Origin: Mesorhizobium amorphae CCNWGS0123
Lineage (GTDB): Bacteria > Pseudomonadota > Alphaproteobacteria > Rhizobiales > Rhizobiaceae
Reading direction: 5' to 3'
Assembly: GCF_001686985.1 (NCBI RefSeq)
Contig: NZ_CP015318.1
Location: forward strand, 2,664,001-2,728,000
DNA: 64,000 nt
Below are positions 1 through 8,613 of this stretch, piece after piece. Every line of letters starts with the position of its first letter. Within the stretch, counting starts at the first letter, position 1. The translations under genes and the position numbers were made by a program. Below the pieces are notes generated by a model. The model ran no database searches, was not told the DNA's origin, and saw nothing but the letters and a program-made list of their open reading frames with translations.

Positions 1-1
1 G

Positions 2-508
<507 letters not shown>

Positions 509-535
509 GGCGACAGTCGTCCGACGGCATGCGCG

Positions 536-877
536 TCATTGCGAAGATGGACACTGGCGCTTCCTTGCCGCGACGATGGCTAGTTGTTGCTGCTGAAGCC
601 GTTCGATCCGGGCCGTCTCGCGGTTGGCGACCGCGGTCTTGACGGTCGAGCCGCCAAGCAGCCAGCGCGGGACGCTGGTGTTGGCAACCTTGCCGCGGGT
701 GATGGCGGTCTGCGAGATGTCGCTGGCGGTGTCGCCGAGCGCGCTGTTGAGCTCGGTGCACGTCATCTTGTCGTATTTCGCCGGGTCGAGCGATCTTCCC
801 GTCGACGAACAGCCTGCTGCAAGAAGGAGCATAGCGGCCAGGCTGAATGGCAAGGCGGCCGTCGACGTCAGCTTCAT
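536..877 (-). CDS. Small predicted lipoprotein, unknown function
   Basis: About 113 residues if started at MKLTSTAALPF; the frame is open 15 codons further upstream, but the chosen Met directly precedes a classic lipoprotein signal. A hydrophobic stretch ends in the lipobox LLAAGC, so the mature protein should be lipid-anchored at Cys around residue 23. The mature part has no recognisable domain: a Cys-containing segment (MTCTELNSAL), then a Gln-rich basic tail (ERLQQQQLAIVAARKRQC). It lies convergent to the ABC ATPase gene. Function unknown. Confidence 0.6.
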   Translation of the reverse strand: MKLTSTAALPFSLAAMLLLAAGCSSTGRSLDPAKYDKMTCTELNSALGDTASDISQTAITRGKVANTSVPRWLLGGSTVKTAVANRETARIERLQQQQLAIVAARKRQCPSSQ

Positions 878-1092
878 GTCTTGTCCGGTCTCGCCATTCC
901 TGACTCCCTCATACCCGTGCAACTAGGGCAGGGCGCCATTAGGTCAAAGTGAGGGCTTGCTGTCGAGCATCATCGCGACTGGCCACGATCCGGCCCGCAT
1001 TTGGAGCTGCTCGATTGATGTGGAGGGCGGCGGGAGAAACCGACCCGGCTTGAAAATACTATGGTATCTATGATGCGTTGGCTCCCAAGTGT

Positions 1093-2982
1093 TCAGAACT
1101 TCGGTAGACCCTTCGGCTGGGAAAGCCGCCTTTGCGCTGCGATCCGAAACGCGGCATTCATCGCTCCATAGCCTTTATAGCCGCCGCGTCGCTCCACGAT
1201 CTCGAAGAAGAAGCCTTCACCATACGTGCGGCTGTAGATCTGGAGATATTCCCCCGTGCCATCCCGATCGTAGAGAATGCGGTTTTCGCGCAACCGGTCA
1301 ACGAAGTCCGGATCCAGGCCGAAACGCGGCTCGAGGTCGTCATAGTAATTCCGCGAGATGGGCAGAGCCAGAAAGCCGAGTGCAGCAAGCGCGCGGGCTG
1401 TCTCGAAAATGTCGCCGGAGGCAAAGGCGAGATGCTGGATGCTCGAGCCAAAACCTTCGGCCAGGAAGTTGCCCGCGAAGGTCTTGCGATTTTCCACACC
1501 GTTCAACGTCAGACGGAATCCACCATCACTGCCCTCTACGGCCTGGCTTCGGACAAGACCGCCGGGATCGACGATGTCGACCATTGGCGTTCGCCGGGTA
1601 TCGAAGATCGATGTGTAGAACAGCAGCCATGTCAGCATTTCGTCATAGCGGGTCGTCTGGGCGATGTGGTCGATATGGATCAGGCCGGCCCCTTTTGGGG
1701 TCGATTCCTCGACCGCATCGAATTCGCTTTCCCAGATATTGGCGAGTGCGCTGGAACCGTCGAGGAAATAAATCACGCCGTTTCCGACACCCTGGATCGC
1801 CGGCACCGCCACCTCGCCCGGGAGGCGCGGCTCTGCGAAAATATCTGCTCCCAGCGCGGATGCGCGCTCCACCGTGGCATTGGCGTCTGCGACCTTCATC
1901 CCGTAGGCATAGGCATTGGCGCCGTTTACGGAATAGGAAGAGTTGGCAAAGCCCCGGTTGTCGGTATTGATGACGAGGCGAATATCGCCTTGCCTGTAGA
2001 GGTCCACCTTGCGGTTCCTGTGCCGGCCGGTTCTGGCGAAGCCGAGAGTGGCGAGAAGTGCTTCCAAATCCCGCTGCTCGCTTTCCCTGCTGGTGAATTC
2101 GACGAATTCGATGCCTTGCGCCGCAACCCGCTCAGGCATTGACGGAACAGCAAGGCGAATATCCTCTTCCTGTCGACGGACCTGATCCATCAGAAAAAGC
2201 AGCGACCGATGCCCGTCACCGGCGATCGAGCGCGGCGAGCCGCCACGAAACTGGTCATTGAAGATTTCCAAAGACAGAACGCCATCGTAGCCGGTCGCCG
2301 CGACAGCGCGCATGAAATCCACCACCGGCAAATCGCCCTCGCCGGGCATGTTGCGGAAATGACGGCTCCAGTAGAGCAGATCCATATCAATCAACGGTGC
2401 ATCCGCAAGCTGAACAAGGAAGATCTTATCGCCGGGAATGGAGCGAATGCTGTTGACGTCGATCTTGCGGGCAAGAGTATGGAAGGAATCGAGGATGATG
2501 CCGACATTGGGATGATCCGCCCTGCGGACGATCTCCCAGGCATCGCGATGGTCGCTGATATGCCGGCCCCAGGCGAGTGCCTCGTAGCCGACACGCAATC
2601 CCCGCTGCGCCGCGCGCTCTCCCAATTCGCGGAAATCGGCTGCGGCGCGGTCGATACCGCCAAGCGCGATCGGCGAAACATTGGAGCAGACCAGCATCAG
2701 GTCGGCGCCAAGTTCCGTCATGAGATCGAATTTCCGTTCGGCGCGATCGAAGACACGCGATCGATGCGGCTCCGGCATGCCCTCGAAGTCCCGAAAGGGC
2801 TGGAACAGGGTGATGTCCAGTCCGTTATCGCGAACCATCTGCCCCACGTCTTTCGGTGGGGCATCGTAAGCCAGGAAATCGTTCTCGAAAATCTCGACTC
2901 CCGAGAATCCGGCTTGGGCGATAGCCGCTAGTTTTTCGGGGAGGTCGCCGCTGATCGACACCGTCGCGATGGAAGTCTTCAT
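1093..2982 (-). CDS. quiC: Bifunctional 3-dehydroshikimate dehydratase / HPPD-like protein
   Basis: A 629-residue two-domain protein. Residues 1 to about 280 form a xylose-isomerase-like TIM barrel (MKTSIATVSISGDL at the N-terminus, GVEIFENDF), and the rest is a vicinal-oxygen-chelate domain of the 4-hydroxyphenylpyruvate dioxygenase type (HIDHIAQ, QHLAFAS, FFEIVERRGGY). This architecture is that of bacterial QuiC-type dehydratases, which convert 3-dehydroshikimate to protocatechuate in quinate/shikimate catabolism. The start at 2982 has a GGGAGG Shine-Dalgarno 7 bases upstream; an in-frame Met 29 codons earlier would place the N-terminus inside the operator region. It diverges from the TetR gene, with two operator-like repeats between them. 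Confidence 0.88.
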   Translation of the reverse strand: MKTSIATVSISGDLPEKLAAIAQAGFSGVEIFENDFLAYDAPPKDVGQMVRDNGLDITLFQPFRDFEGMPEPHRSRVFDRAERKFDLMTELGADLMLVCSNVSPIALGGIDRAAADFRELGERAAQRGLRVGYEALAWGRHISDHRDAWEIVRRADHPNVGIILDSFHTLARKIDVNSIRSIPGDKIFLVQLADAPLIDMDLLYWSRHFRNMPGEGDLPVVDFMRAVAATGYDGVLSLEIFNDQFRGGSPRSIAGDGHRSLLFLMDQVRRQEEDIRLAVPSMPERVAAQGIEFVEFTSRESEQRDLEALLATLGFARTGRHRNRKVDLYRQGDIRLVINTDNRGFANSSYSVNGANAYAYGMKVADANATVERASALGADIFAEPRLPGEVAVPAIQGVGNGVIYFLDGSSALANIWESEFDAVEESTPKGAGLIHIDHIAQTTRYDEMLTWLLFYTSIFDTRRTPMVDIVDPGGLVRSQAVEGSDGGFRLTLNGVENRKTFAGNFLAEGFGSSIQHLAFASGDIFETARALAALGFLALPISRNYYDDLEPRFGLDPDFVDRLRENRILYDRDGTGEYLQIYSRTYGEGFFFEIVERRGGYKGYGAMNAAFRIAAQRRLSQPKGLPKF

Positions 2983-3040
2983 GGCCGATCCTCCCGGAAT
3001 CATGCTCAAGTTCGCCGACTTGTCTTCCTCACGGTTCTTC

Positions 3041-3087
3041 TGTACCAACTGGTTAAGATTGTCAATCATTTTGTACTAACAGGTTAA
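3041..3087. promoter_or_regulatory. Tandem TetR-type operator pair between quiC and its regulator
   Basis: Two 16-base near-palindromes, TGTACCAACTGGTTAA (3041-3056) and TGTACTAACAGGTTAA (3072-3087), start 31 bases apart, about three helical turns. Each centres on ACCA/TGGT-like half sites. The same element occurs twice in front of the transporter operon at 7854-7902. Position between divergent quiC and the TetR gene suggests the TetR protein represses both; this is inference. Confidence 0.7.
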
Positions 3088-3142
3088 AACATATCTTCTG
3101 TCCAGCATACGATCCGGGTATGGTCACCTTTTAGAGGAAGAA

Positions 3143-3814
3143 ATGGAGAGCCGGGTGAATAAGCCGCAGGGCAAACGGGATCCTGAAGGAGTGCGCGAAG
3201 ACATCCTTCGCGTTGCCATGCAGGAGTTTTCCGAAAACGGCCTGTCTGGCGCGAGAATCGATGAAATCGCTGCCAAGACCAGAACATCCAAACGGATGAT
3301 CTATTATTATTTCGGCGACAAGGAAGGGCTCTACACGCGCGTGCTGGAAGAAGCCTATCGCCATGTTCGCGGCGATGAGGCCGATCTCGAGCTGGATACG
3401 CTCGATCCGATCGAGGCGCTGGACCGTTTGGCTCGGTTCACCTTTCATCACCACCGGCAGAACCCGGCCTTCATTCGCATGGTGATGATCGAAAATATTC
3501 ACCACGGGCAATATATCGAGCGCTCGCAGAGCATCCGTGAGCTCAACCGGCCGGCCATTGAGAAATTGCAGTCACTGCTCGCCCGCGGGCAGAGGGACGG
3601 TGTATTCAGGCCTGACATCGACGCGCTCGAACTGCATTGGCAAATCAGCGCATTGTCGTTCTTCAATGTTTCGAACCGGGCAACCTTCTCGCATATTTTC
3701 GGTCAGTCTCTCTGGGCCGACGAGGCGCACGACACATTGTCGCGCCACGTTGCCGCGATGGTTCTGCGCTATGTCTCAAAACTCGAGGCGTTGGCCAGAC
3801 GAGGTGATGGCTAA
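3143..3814 (+). CDS. TetR family transcriptional regulator (predicted quinate/shikimate regulon)
   Basis: A 223-residue TetR repressor. The N-terminal helix-turn-helix is typical (ILRVAMQEFSENGLSGARIDEIA, then KRMIYYYFGDKEGLY), followed by an all-helical ligand-binding domain. The start has an AGAGGAAGAA ribosome site directly upstream. Its stop overlaps that of the convergent dehydrogenase gene: the four bases CTAA at 3811-3814 contain TAA on one strand and TAG on the other. Flanked by quiC and the quinate/shikimate dehydrogenase gene, it probably senses an intermediate of that pathway and acts through the repeated operators at 3041-3087 and 7854-7902. The ligand cannot be read from sequence. 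Confidence 0.88.
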   Translation: MESRVNKPQGKRDPEGVREDILRVAMQEFSENGLSGARIDEIAAKTRTSKRMIYYYFGDKEGLYTRVLEEAYRHVRGDEADLELDTLDPIEALDRLARFTFHHHRQNPAFIRMVMIENIHHGQYIERSQSIRELNRPAIEKLQSLLARGQRDGVFRPDIDALELHWQISALSFFNVSNRATFSHIFGQSLWADEAHDTLSRHVAAMVLRYVSKLEALARRGDG

Positions 3815-4701
3815 GCCTCGTCTGTCGCCTGCACCGGTCGGACGCGTGCGTCGAAAAGCTCGGCAAAATGGATTTGCATGCGTTCTGCGTCGGGTTCGAG
3901 GCCGGTGAAAAGCCGGAACGCGCCGACGGCCTGAAAGACGGTCATGCCACCGCCCGAAAGAATGCGGCAGCCGCGACGGGCCGCCGCCGCCAGCAGATTC
4001 GTAACCAGCGGCATGTAGACGATGTCCGCCACCCAATGGCGGCTTTCCAAAAGCGTTTCGTCGATGGGAATGCCGGGATGGCTCTTCATGCCCGTTGGTG
4101 TGGCATGAATCAGCCCGTCCGAGGCTGCCATGGATCCGGCGAGATCCACCGTCGGTGCAGCTCGGTCTCCATCAAAGCGTCCATTCAGGGCGTCGGCAAG
4201 CTGCACCGCACGGGTGGGATCACGATCGAAGATATCGAGACTGGCGATGCCGAGCTTGAGCGCGGCATGGGCGACAGCGACGCCGGCGCCGCCCGCTCCG
4301 AGAAGCAGTGCATGATCACGCCGCGCATCCGGGAGACCGCGCCTAAAGCTCTCGTAAAAGCCGTACCAGTCCGTATTGTGTCCGGAACGCCTGCCGTTGC
4401 GGAATACCACCGTATTGACCGCCCCCAGCATACGGGCGTCCTCCGACAGTTCGTCGAGAAGCGGCAGCACGGCCTGTTTGAAAGGGTGGGTAATGTTGGT
4501 GCCGGAGAAGCCACGGTCCTCGAGTTCACGCAGCAGGTCCGGCAGGGCGCTCTCGGGAAGATCGCGCTCATGAATGTCCACCCGCTCATAGCGATAATCG
4601 AGCCCATGACAGGCGCCTTCGCGCTCATGCAGTGCCGGCGTCTTGGAAAGTTTGAGGTCGGAGCCGATCAGTCCGACAAGCACAGTGCGTTTGTCCGCCA
4701 T
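3811..4701 (-). CDS. Quinate/shikimate dehydrogenase (AroE/QsuD family)
   Basis: A 296-residue member of the shikimate dehydrogenase superfamily. The substrate domain has SKTPALHE and NITHPFKQAVLPLLDE, the cofactor domain GAGGAGVAV, plus NTD at the catalytic Asp position. The NITHP(F/Y)KQAVLPLLDE block and the S-x-TPA-x-HE start resemble the catabolic NAD-dependent enzyme of Corynebacterium (QsuD) rather than biosynthetic AroE, which has N(L/V)T.P.K and SxSP. It would oxidise quinate/shikimate to dehydroquinate/dehydroshikimate, supplying QuiC. It is the last gene of the transporter operon, 72 bases after the ATPase gene. Biosynthetic AroE is presumably elsewhere. Confidence 0.85.
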   Translation of the reverse strand: MADKRTVLVGLIGSDLKLSKTPALHEREGACHGLDYRYERVDIHERDLPESALPDLLRELEDRGFSGTNITHPFKQAVLPLLDELSEDARMLGAVNTVVFRNGRRSGHNTDWYGFYESFRRGLPDARRDHALLLGAGGAGVAVAHAALKLGIASLDIFDRDPTRAVQLADALNGRFDGDRAAPTVDLAGSMAASDGLIHATPTGMKSHPGIPIDETLLESRHWVADIVYMPLVTNLLAAAARRGCRILSGGGMTVFQAVGAFRLFTGLEPDAERMQIHFAELFDARVRPVQATDEA

Positions 4702-4773
4702 TTGATTTCCAGAAGGAGATAGGCCGGCCTTCGGGCCGTGCCCTGAAAAATGCCGGAATCCGGTTGCGATCGG

Positions 4774-5538
4774 TCAATGGTGAGCGAGAATTTCGCCGAG
4801 AAAGGCCTTGGTTCGATCGTGCCGGGGGGTGCTGAAGAATTCGTCAGGCTGCGCTTCCTCGATCACCTCTCCGGAGGCCATGAAGATGACGCGATCGGCC
4901 ACCTGCCTGGCAAACCCCATCTCATGGGTCACGCAGATCATCGTCATGCCGTCGCGTGCCAGGCCGATCATCGTATCGAGCACTTCCTTGACCATTTCGG
5001 GGTCGAGTGCGGATGTGGGCTCGTCGAACAGCATGACCTTCGGTTCCATGCAAAGCGCCCGGGCGATGGCCGCCCGCTGCTGCTGCCCGCCTGACAATTG
5101 CGCCGGATATTTGTCCGCCTGATCGCCGATGCGCACCTTGCCGAGATACTTGGTCGCGATGTCCCGGGCATCCGCCTTCGACATGGCTCTCACCCGCATC
5201 GGGGCGAGCATGCAGTTTTCAATGATTGTCATGTGCGGGAACAGGTTGAAGCTCTGAAACACCATGCCGACTTCGCGCCTGACGGCATCAACGGTCTTGC
5301 CGCTGTCGTCCAGAGTGAGTCCCTCCACGACGATCCTGCCCCTTTGGATGTCCTCCAGGCGGTTTATGCAGCGGATCAAGGTGGACTTGCCGGAACCCGA
5401 CGGCCCGCAAAGGACGATCTTCTCCCCCTTGTGGACCGAGAGGTTGATATTCTTCAAAGCATGGAAGGTGCCATACCATTTCTCGACGCCCTCGAGTGCG
5501 ATCAGGGCCTGTTCTGAGCCGGGTTCAATATGCGGCAT
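4774..5538 (-). CDS. PAAT-class ABC transporter ATP-binding protein
   Basis: A 254-residue GlnQ/HisP-type ATPase: Walker [11 protein letters not shown]-loop [10 protein letters not shown], signature LSGGQQQR, Walker [13 protein letters not shown] and H-loop VTHEM. The start has a GAGGAGG ribosome site. It is the fourth gene of a permease-permease-binding protein-ATPase operon ending in the quinate/shikimate dehydrogenase, so the system may import a hydroxy-acid such as quinate or shikimate rather than an amino acid. Family annotation would say polar amino acid transport; the substrate is inferred from context. Confidence 0.9.
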   Translation of the reverse strand: MPHIEPGSEQALIALEGVEKWYGTFHALKNINLSVHKGEKIVLCGPSGSGKSTLIRCINRLEDIQRGRIVVEGLTLDDSGKTVDAVRREVGMVFQSFNLFPHMTIIENCMLAPMRVRAMSKADARDIATKYLGKVRIGDQADKYPAQLSGGQQQRAAIARALCMEPKVMLFDEPTSALDPEMVKEVLDTMIGLARDGMTMICVTHEMGFARQVADRVIFMASGEVIEEAQPDEFFSTPRHDRTKAFLGEILAHH

Positions 5539-5563
5539 GGCGACGTCCTCCTCGGATTGTCGA

Positions 5564-6406
5564 TCATTTCACGGTGTAGGGGACATCCGGCATGGAGTCC
5601 GGGAACTTCGGAACCTCGCGCTTCATCCACTTGGCGTAGATCTTGGCATGTTCGCCATCGGCCGTGATCTTGTCGAGAAAGGCGTTGACGGCCTCGTTCC
5701 AGTCTTTTTCGCCGAGGCGCGTGCCAGCACCGTTGTAGAGTGTCTTGAGGTCGAACTTGCTGCCATAGGTTCCGGCGCTGGCCGCATCCAGGCGATCGCC
5801 GTAGAACTGGTTGCCGCCAACGACCTGAACCTGGCCTGCAAGCAGCGCCTGGATCGTTGCCGCGTCATCGTCGAAACGCAGAACGGTCGCAGTGTCGCCG
5901 ACGCCGGCGGTAATTGCAGTGTCCATGGCGCTCGACTTCGGCACGCCGATCGTCAGGCCGGCGAGATCCTTGTAGTCGGCGACCTTCATCGTCTTCGCCG
6001 CATAGATGGAAAGCACATTGCCCGCATAGGGCTTGCTGTACTGGATCGACTTTGCCCGTTCGGCAGTCATGCCCATGGTGGCGAACAGGACGTCGACCTT
6101 GCCGGTCACCAGAGAGGGAATGCGATTGGCGACCGCAAGCGGGATGAACTCGACCTCCACGCCAAGTTCCTTGGCAAAGGCGCGACCGATGTCGGCATCC
6201 AGGCCGTCCTGAACGCCGCTCGAATTGACGAAGCCCCAGGGAGCATTGTCGCCCTGGATGCCGATGACGACCTTGCCGTTCGCCTTGGCTTCCTCGACGG
6301 TTCCGGCATTTGCCGGAAATGCAGCTACCAGTGGAAGCAGCATGGCTCCCGCCGCGGCAATAAGGACGCTTCCGCGACGCAAGGCATGTCTCAATTTGTC
6401 GATCAT
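5564..6406 (-). CDS. PAAT-class periplasmic substrate-binding protein
   Basis: About 280 residues from MIDKLRHAL, which has an AAGAGGAGAAG ribosome site; a longer open frame upstream is not needed. A signal peptide (basic start, [17 protein letters not shown], cleavage near ANA-G) directs it to the periplasm. The family-3 fold is clear: [27 protein letters not shown], and the ligand Arg in [17 protein letters not shown]. Where amino-acid binders carry an Asp for the alpha-amino group (GlnH ...DAVLHD), this protein reads [12 protein letters not shown], with Asn at the aligned place. That would suit a carboxylate ligand lacking an amino group, matching the quinate/shikimate context. Confidence 0.85.
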   Translation of the reverse strand: MIDKLRHALRRGSVLIAAAGAMLLPLVAAFPANAGTVEEAKANGKVVIGIQGDNAPWGFVNSSGVQDGLDADIGRAFAKELGVEVEFIPLAVANRIPSLVTGKVDVLFATMGMTAERAKSIQYSKPYAGNVLSIYAAKTMKVADYKDLAGLTIGVPKSSAMDTAITAGVGDTATVLRFDDDAATIQALLAGQVQVVGGNQFYGDRLDAASAGTYGSKFDLKTLYNGAGTRLGEKDWNEAVNAFLDKITADGEHAKIYAKWMKREVPKFPDSMPDVPYTVK

Positions 6407-6441
6407 TTTCTTCTCCTCTTCAACAAAGCTCGGCGAATTCC

Positions 6442-7092
6442 TCATCGTGCCGACTTGGCAAGCCGGCGTTCCATGCTTGCGCCCCACAAAGAGAGCGGCC
6501 AGCACAGCGCGAAATAGATGGCTCCAATGATCGCGAAGACCATTAGCGGCCGGAAAGTCTGGTTGGAAACGATCTGGCCGGCGCGGGAGAGCTCGACGAA
6601 ACCGACGATCGCGGCGAGCGACGTTCCCTTGACGAGCTGCACCAGAAAACCGATCGTGGCAGGCAAGGATATCTTGAGCGCCTGCGGCAGGATTACATCC
6701 TTCATGCGCGAGACATAGTGCAGTCCGAGCGCCTTTCCGGCTTCCGTCTGGCCCTTGGGGACCGACTGAATGCCGCCACGCCAGATTTCACCCAGGAATG
6801 CGCTTGCATGCAGGGTAAAGGCGATGGCGACGGCAATCCACGCGTCCACATTGACGCCGAGAAGTCCGATACCGTAGTAGACGACGAAGAGCTGCATAAG
6901 CAGCGGCGTTCCCTGGAAGACCGCGATATAGGCGGCTCCAGCCCGCCACAGCACGGCATGGGTCGAGACGCGCGACAGGGCGACCCCCAGGCCGAATAGA
7001 CCCCCGCCGGCAAAGCCGATCGCGGCCAGAGCTATCGTCCATTTCAGTCCCTGAAGCAGGAAAAGCAACTCGTTTACGCCGATACTTGCCAT
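6442..7092 (-). CDS. PAAT-class ABC transporter permease (second of pair)
   Basis: A 216-residue HisM/GlnP-type inner-membrane permease with about five hydrophobic helices. The EAA loop that contacts the ATPase is readable as GQTEAGKALGLHYVSRM, and the family segment FQGTPLLMQLFVVYYG precedes it. An AAAGGGCGG site lies just before the ATG. It follows the first permease by 13 bases and precedes the binding-protein gene by 35, consistent with one transcript from the operator region at 7854-7902. Together with its partner it forms the membrane channel. Confidence 0.88.
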   Translation of the reverse strand: MASIGVNELLFLLQGLKWTIALAAIGFAGGGLFGLGVALSRVSTHAVLWRAGAAYIAVFQGTPLLMQLFVVYYGIGLLGVNVDAWIAVAIAFTLHASAFLGEIWRGGIQSVPKGQTEAGKALGLHYVSRMKDVILPQALKISLPATIGFLVQLVKGTSLAAIVGFVELSRAGQIVSNQTFRPLMVFAIIGAIYFALCWPLSLWGASMERRLAKSAR

Positions 7093-7105
7093 GACCCGCC
7101 CTTTC

Positions 7106-7774
7106 TCATCGAACCGGATAGCTGAAGAGCAGCTTGGATATCGCGGAAAACAGCGCCATCATCAGCCCGGAAATTGCGAGATAGATCAGTGTGATGCTGA
7201 AATAGACCTCGAAGGAGCGGAAGGTGTCGGACTCGATCCGCTGGGCAACCGAAGTCAGTTCGTACGCCGCAATCGACGTGCATACCGATGTCGTCAGCGT
7301 GAGCATGATGAACTGGCTGGTCAGTGAAGGATAGATCGCCCTGAAGGCCGGCTTCAGCACGATATGGCGGAACACCTGCGCCTTATGCAGCCCGAGCGCC
7401 AAGCCGGCTTCGATCTGTCCTTTGCCGATACTCTCGACCCCGCCGCGAATGATCTCGATCGCATAGGCGCCGCCATTGACGGCAAGTGCGATGATCGCTG
7501 TCGCCGTCGGGTTCAGCCGGATCCCGAACTGCGGCAGGGCGAAGAAGATGAAGAAGATCTGCACCAGGAAAGGCGTGTTGCGGATGACCTCGACGAACGC
7601 GATGGTCGGGATACGAAGGAGGGAGGATTTGGATGTACGTGTGAGAACGCCGAGGACGCCGATCAGCGTCGCAAGCGACATCCCCGCGACGGCAAGACCG
7701 ATAGTCGACAACGCAGCCAGCAACAATTCAGGCAGCCGCTCATAGACGACACCGAAGTCGAGCACATAGCCCAT
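7106..7774 (-). CDS. PAAT-class ABC transporter permease (first of pair)
   Basis: About 222 residues; the ATG at 7774 with GGAGG 5 bases ahead is preferred to the adjacent in-frame TTG. Multiple hydrophobic helices and the conserved VIRNTPFLVQIFFIFFALP segment mark the family, with the EAA loop GQIEAGLALGLHKAQVF. It is the promoter-proximal gene of the transporter-dehydrogenase operon. The paired operator-like repeats begin about 80 bases upstream of its start, so transcription of the whole operon is probably under the TetR regulator encoded at 3143. Confidence 0.88.
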   Translation of the reverse strand: MGYVLDFGVVYERLPELLLAALSTIGLAVAGMSLATLIGVLGVLTRTSKSSLLRIPTIAFVEVIRNTPFLVQIFFIFFALPQFGIRLNPTATAIIALAVNGGAYAIEIIRGGVESIGKGQIEAGLALGLHKAQVFRHIVLKPAFRAIYPSLTSQFIMLTLTTSVCTSIAAYELTSVAQRIESDTFRSFEVYFSITLIYLAISGLMMALFSAISKLLFSYPVR

Positions 7775-7853
7775 CAATTCCTCCCGGACGCCTCCTCAAG
7801 CGGCAAAGTATCCCGACCGCTCTATGGCGAGCCGTTCTCTCATTGCACATCTT

Positions 7854-7902
7854 TGTACCATCTGGTTAATAGCCGTCAAGCCATTTTGTACCAATCAGTT
7901 AA
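7854..7902. promoter_or_regulatory. Second operator pair, upstream of the transporter-dehydrogenase operon
   Basis: TGTACCATCTGGTTAA (7854-7869) and TGTACCAATCAGTTAA (7887-7902) repeat the element found at 3041-3087, with starts 33 bases apart. The agreement in 13-15 of 16 positions across four copies in two promoters of one pathway is strong sequence evidence for a shared regulator. Confidence 0.7.
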
Positions 7903-7942
7903 ATCATTTTGCCGCAGGCTTCGAGCTCGGTCTGAGGAATCC

Positions 7943-8221
7943 TCAGTCCACAGTTGCATTCCCGTGACCTTTGGAGATGGCACGAAGTTCAAAAGGGCCC
8001 ATGTCGCAAAGCGGCGCGAGCGCTCGGAAGCTGAACGTTTTCAGCAGAGACGACATGATCTCGAGCGCGAATGCCATCGGCAGCGTCGCCTGCAGCGGAC
8101 CATGAACGACAAGTCCCGCATAGCCTTCTTCGTTTACGCTGTAGTCGCGATCGTAGTGGATCCGATGGCCGTTGAACGTGAGGGCCGAATACCGGAACAG
8201 AAACGGTGAAGACGTCCCAAT
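7943..8221 (-). pseudogene. Remnant of a MaoC-like acyl-CoA hydratase/dehydratase, C-terminal part only
   Basis: Read on the minus strand from the stop at 8222-8224, an uninterrupted frame of about 92 codons encodes LFRYSALTFNGHRIHYDRDY, then GLVVHGPLQATL and FSFRALAPLCDMGPFELR, ending at a TGA. This is the C-terminal hot-dog domain of the FAS1-like/MaoC (mesaconyl/itaconyl-CoA hydratase type) dehydratases, which normally run to roughly 280 residues. The N-terminal domain is absent, there is no start codon or ribosome site, and the last segment after NATVD is lost. It lies between the transporter operon and tRNA-Pro, a common breakpoint position. The catalytic region is recognisable, so decay looks recent. 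Confidence 0.75.
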
Positions 8222-8335
8222 TTACCAAATATGCGTCCGCCAGCCACACAGAGCGGCCCTGGACGCTTTCCATTTTTTTCTGTGGGGAGATCTATGGGGC
8301 AGGTAGTCTTCGGGTTACCTAACCCTTTGATTTTC

Positions 8336-8412
8336 TGGTCGGAGTGGCAGGATTTGAACCTGCGACCCCCTCGTCCCGAACGAGGTGCGCTACCAGGCTG
8401 CGCTACACTCCG
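8336..8412 (-). tRNA. tRNA-Pro (anticodon CGG)
   Basis: The complete cloverleaf is readable on the minus strand: acceptor CGGAGTG pairing with CACTCCG, D-arm GCGC/GCGC, anticodon stem CCTCG/CGAGG around loop TTCGGGA (anticodon CGG, G at 37), T-arm GCAGG/CCTGC with TTCAAAT, discriminator A and an encoded CCA. It decodes CCG. No integrase or duplicated 3' end is seen nearby, so it is not evidently an attachment site here. Confidence 0.97.
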
Positions 8413-8613
8413 TGACCAGACCGCGGGCTTATAGCCGCCGTACTTCGTTCCTGCAAGCGGCAATGGCAGCGCTTCTGTCGCATTTCGTCCGCTTTCGTCC
8501 GGCATGGCCGGAAAGCCCGGATTTTCCCCCGGGGATAAACACGGTCTAAAGGCTTGCGTGCTAAGCCGCTGCCTCGATAGATCGGATTTTCTGCCGCCTG
8601 GAGTTCTGCTGTC

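Noticed and set aside
7364..8209. Long open plus-strand frame covering the first permease and the following gap
   Set aside because: Antisense to the permease and the MaoC remnant; its Arg/Asp-rich translation is typical of reverse frames of GC-rich genes.
8312..8325. GGGTTACCTAACCC palindrome downstream of tRNA-Pro as its terminator
   Set aside because: The minus strand has no T-run after the hairpin; only the plus strand does, where no gene ends.
8336..8412. tRNA-Pro as integration site of a genomic island
   Set aside because: No integrase gene or direct repeat of the tRNA end was found in the flanks.
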